Origin: DATFYM01 sp035315065
Lineage (GTDB): Bacteria > Acidobacteriota > Terriglobia > UBA7540
Length of the DNA stretch: 16,440 bases
Assembly: GCA_035315065.1 (NCBI GenBank)
Contig: DATFYM010000019.1
Coordinates: 1 to 16,440 of the forward strand
Direction: 5' to 3'
The translations under genes and the position numbers were made by a program. Every line of letters starts with the position of its first letter. Position 1 is the stretch's first letter. Shown piece by piece: positions 14,258 through 16,440 of the stretch. The notes below the pieces were generated by a model. It worked only from the letters and a program-made list of their open reading frames with translations. It did not search any database and had not been told where the DNA came from.

Positions 14258-15309
14258 ATGCATACCGCAGTTGAACAAGAGCTCTGCCAGCAATACTTAC
14301 GCAAGTCACAAGATGAAATAAGGCTCGACAGCTACCTGAGTAGTCTGCCTGATGAAATGACCGTTGTTGTCGCGCAGGGGTTTGAAGAACGGACCTACGG
14401 TGTTCTTAAAGTGTTGTCAGATGCCCGTGTGAGGGTTAAACGCATAGTGATTGCTAGATATATAAACATCGAAGGTATGACAACATAAATACTCAAGAAT
14501 GCGAAAAGCTTGCGCAACAGGTAGCGCCGAACAATTGGGATGTCATACCCAATTACAATGATGGTGGCTGGGCTCGGAGCGTCTCGCTTGCGAGAACAGA
14601 CGCGGTTCTGGTAGATATCACTGGCGTCTCCAACAGGGCATTGTTTCGATCGCTAGACCACTTAGAAGCTTCGGGAAAGAAAGTCTTGATTGCATACACG
14701 GCGGCAGAACAGTATTGGCCACGAAGAAAAGAGTGGGAAAATCTGAAGGTGCAGCTTGAGGCGCATCAGAGTATTGCTGACATAGTAGATAATCAACAAT
14801 TTATGTTCGGCTATGAACACAGCGTCGAGTTGGTTCCTGGACATGAGGGTTATGATGGCTCCGGCACGGCACGAGCGCTTGTTGCCTTTTTGCCGTACAA
14901 ATGCTCCCGGCTCGCTGCGGTTCTTGGCGACGAAGACTATGCCGAAAAGCTATTCATCGCTGGGCGGCCGCTGTCTTCGGAGTTGGAGTGGCGAGTTGAG
15001 GCACTCAAGGAGATCAACGAAACTCTCACAAGGGGATCACGCATAGAGGAAATAAGCACCTTTGGATACCGCAATACTGTTGACAAACTTGGTAAATTAC
15101 TTTTTCGGGACGACTCATTGCTATGGAAGTACGATGTTCATTTCGCTGCAGATGGCTCAAAGCTCCAGACTATCGGTTGCTGGGTGTTTTCTCGGGCTGT
15201 CCCGTCGATAACGATGATCACCAGCGTTCCTAAACATTACTACAAGAAGGCTTTTAGCCGAGGCATTGGTCCATCCTGGGTATTTCCTCTGACACAGTTT
15301 CGTGCTTAG
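14258..15309 (+). pseudogene. Partner protein of the kinase-ATPase with GFEER motif, frame broken
   Basis: I do not recognise a named family. Read in two frames it is one protein of about 349 residues. The N-terminal strand-turn-helix TVVVAQGFEERTYGVLKVL (FEER at 42-45) looks like the start of a Rossmann-like alpha/beta domain. A later strand with acidic end is DAVLVDITGVSNRAL, followed by KVLIAYTA. The C-terminal half has further strands (IGCWVFSRAVPSI, GIGPSWVFPL). Frame 1 ends at TAA 14486; the continuation is open from 14458 (KHRRYDNINTQ). The break is in GATATATAAA at 14457-14466: removing one TA (or adding one base) joins ARY directly to KHRRYDN. The ATG has GAGGT upstream and lies 7 bases after the kinase stop, so the two are cotranscribed and probably form a complex. 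Confidence 0.8.
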
Positions 15310-15358
15310 CCTACAAGCGGCACATTCTGGCCCAACGCCGTTTCACGATTGATTCGAA

Positions 15359-16152
15359 ATGATCGCAGATTTCGAGCGAAGGCTTCGACGAAAAATCCGT
15401 GCACATGTGCGCCGCCTCGGCTTCGCAGTGGATCGGCACTGGAAGCTGGAGGCTGGAGACGACTCCAAAACTGCCATCCGAATATTGCATGCCCGCCAGC
15501 GTCGAGACCGACTTGAGTCGGCTACGAAATTCCTTGACCAACGCCTCGAAAGAGCGCTGCCGAGCTTTGCTTCTGGCTGTGAGGTCGAGCCTCAGAAGAT
15601 TCAACCGAGGCTCGAAATCGTACAGTCCGGAACCGACGCATGCGATCTATTCAGAATCGCTAGCCTCACGTGGAGCGTTCCTGTTTCTCAAGGCTACGGC
15701 AGGCGAATCCGATTCCTGGTATGGGACGAGTCGAATCACAAGGTCATCGGCATTGCCGCACTTGGAGATCCGGTTTTTAACTTGGGCGTCCGGGACCAGT
15801 TTATTGGCTGGGACGCCGAGGCCAGGAGCCACCGCCTAGTCAACCTTATGGATGCATACGTACTGGGAGCGGTACCGCCATACAGTCAGATACTCTGTGG
15901 AGAGATTATTGCCAGCCTCTTAAGAACAACTGACATCCGCGATGCGTTTAGTTCCCGTTACGGCAATTCCCGAGGTGTTATATCAGGGGAGAAGAAGTGT
16001 GCGAATTTGGTGATGATCACGACCACGTCTTCTCTGGGGAGGTCATCGGTGTATAACCGTGTATCGCTGGCCGGCATGCGATATCTGGAGCCGATTGGGT
16101 TCACGGGTGGCTACGGCCATTTTCACGTAGATGGGGATCTTTTTGGGGATAT
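15359..16152 (+). pseudogene. DruA-family (DUF4338) gene, 3' end lost to an IS insertion
   Basis: A protein recognised as the DruA/DUF4338 family from several strong segments: a start with RRKIRAHVRRLGF, SLTWSVPVSQGYGRR, GIAALGDPVFNLGVRDQ, FIGWDAEAR, NLMDAYVLGAVPPYS, ITTTSSLGRSSVYNRV and GFTGGYGHFHV. After about residue 264 (DGDLFGDI) the family sequence stops and the frame runs 28 codons into an IS21-type end, to a TGA at 16237. About 100 or more C-terminal residues are therefore missing. DruA is a component of Druantia anti-phage systems, but many copies stand alone. The large helicase DruE that marks Druantia is not in this window, so Druantia is not called. The ATG at 15359 follows an in-frame stop at 15350 and lies 49 bases after the partner gene. 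Confidence 0.87.
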
Positions 16153-16164
16153 TGCGGATTCCGG

Positions 16165-16269
16165 GGCAGGCCGGGCACGATTCCGAAATCATTCCGGGCG
16201 CCATTCCGAAATGAAGCCGGGCACGATTCCGGGATGAAGCCGGGCACGATTCCGGGATGAAGCCGGTCA
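16165..16269 (+). repeat. 23-bp tandem repeats in the IS end
   Basis: Units begin at 16165, 16188, 16211, 16234 and 16257, the last partial, with the core GCCGGGCACGATTCCG. Units 3 and 4 are identical. A shorter related piece (GATTCCGG) forms the tip at 16153-16164. In IS21 elements such repeats are the binding sites of the transposase. Confidence 0.85.
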
Positions 16270-16414
16270 CTTTTCGCCGGTGGCCGGAACCCTGACCGAG
16301 ATCATTTCGGAACGATTTCCACAGCCCTTGCACCGTACGAGACGGGGCAGGGCGAAGGACGCTGGACAACAATGCGGGCATTAGGGTCCCACTGGTAAGT
16401 GGAGGGAACCAACA

Positions 16415-16440
16415 TTGCCCACGAAAAGGTTGTCCATGCG
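16415..16440 (+). CDS. istA: IS21 transposase IstA, first codons (partial)
   Basis: Starting from a TTG at 16415 the frame reads MPTKRLSMR to the edge, matching the usual N-terminus of one IstA branch (MPTxRLSMR). A strong ribosome binding site GGAGGG lies at 16401-16406. IstA is the DDE transposase that acts with the ATPase IstB, expected just downstream. Few residues are visible, but together with the terminal repeats the call is firm. Confidence 0.7.

Larger units (their letters stand above)
16153..16440 (+). mobile_element. IS21-family insertion sequence, left end (partial)
   Basis: The element starts near TGCGGATTCCGG at 16153, where DruA similarity is lost. It has the multiple 23-bp subterminal repeats typical of IS21 relatives and an istA-like start at 16415. 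The right end and target duplication are outside the window. The exact first base is inferred. Confidence 0.8.

Noticed and set aside
14450..14490. Programmed -1 ribosomal frameshift in the partner gene
   Set aside because: No X-XXY-YYZ slippery heptamer in the correct phase and no clear downstream pseudoknot; a slippage indel in the TA run explains it better.
15311..15604. - strand open frame opposite the DruA 5' part
   Set aside because: The + strand encodes recognisable DruA N-terminal sequence; the antisense frame has no support.
15359..16152. A complete Druantia defence system
   Set aside because: Only a truncated DruA homologue is present; DruE and the other components are not in the window.
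16043..16381. - strand open frame across the IS end
   Set aside because: It is produced by translation of the 23-bp repeats and spans the DruA/IS junction, so it cannot be a native gene.

Overview
The window looks like bacterial chromosome, most likely from an Acidobacteriota or a close relation. This rests on family content: a DUF1844 protein translationally coupled to a PhnP-like metallo-beta-lactamase fold enzyme and followed by RibF, a RibF flavokinase loop of the form QTVPTLNL, and rseP next to ispG. It is a judgement from memory of those families, not a database result.

Left part (1-5476). The 5' end of an unidentified divergent gene lies at the left edge. It is followed on the + strand by rseP (site-2 protease), a small coiled-coil protein, ispG (MEP isoprenoid pathway), a ribbon-helix-helix/ParE-type toxin-antitoxin pair with its own promoter and a 19-bp palindromic operator, and a NylA-like amidase. 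Middle part (5718-9614, - strand): an MBL-rhodanese sulfur-metabolism protein (C-terminus frameshifted), then a DUF1844 gene overlapping a PhnP-like hydrolase by ATGA, then ribF. At 9969-10604 there is a MntA/HepT (nucleotidyltransferase/HEPN RNase) module whose antitoxin reading frame is broken in a CG dinucleotide run.

Right part (about 10.9-16.4 kb). This block is visibly poorer in G+C (30 of 60 bases in the row at 13801, against 42 of 60 in the row at 4741) and looks like a transferred accessory island. A four-helix potassium-channel-type protein is followed 22 bp later by a large zinc ribbon-Ser/Thr kinase-P-loop ATPase fusion. After 7 bp comes a partner protein starting with a 'GFEER' alpha/beta motif (frameshifted in a TA run), then a DruA-family (DUF4338) gene cut short by an IS21-family insertion sequence whose istA begins at the right edge. 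Channel, kinase-ATPase and partner are the best candidate here for an undescribed system: a conflict or stress signalling cassette in which a kinase/ATPase sensor could control a membrane channel. That function is inference.

Nearly every longer intergenic gap carries short arrays with a strict 7-bp period (one 8-bp), usually as two inverted arms that would form hairpins; the unit sequence differs from gap to gap. One hairpin is nested inside a second dispersed repeat, as a small mobile element would be. Three genes (MBL-rhodanese, mntA, kinase partner) carry small frameshifts, each in a homopolymer or dinucleotide run. Either the assembly has indel errors or these genes are decaying or phase-variable; the sequence alone cannot decide.
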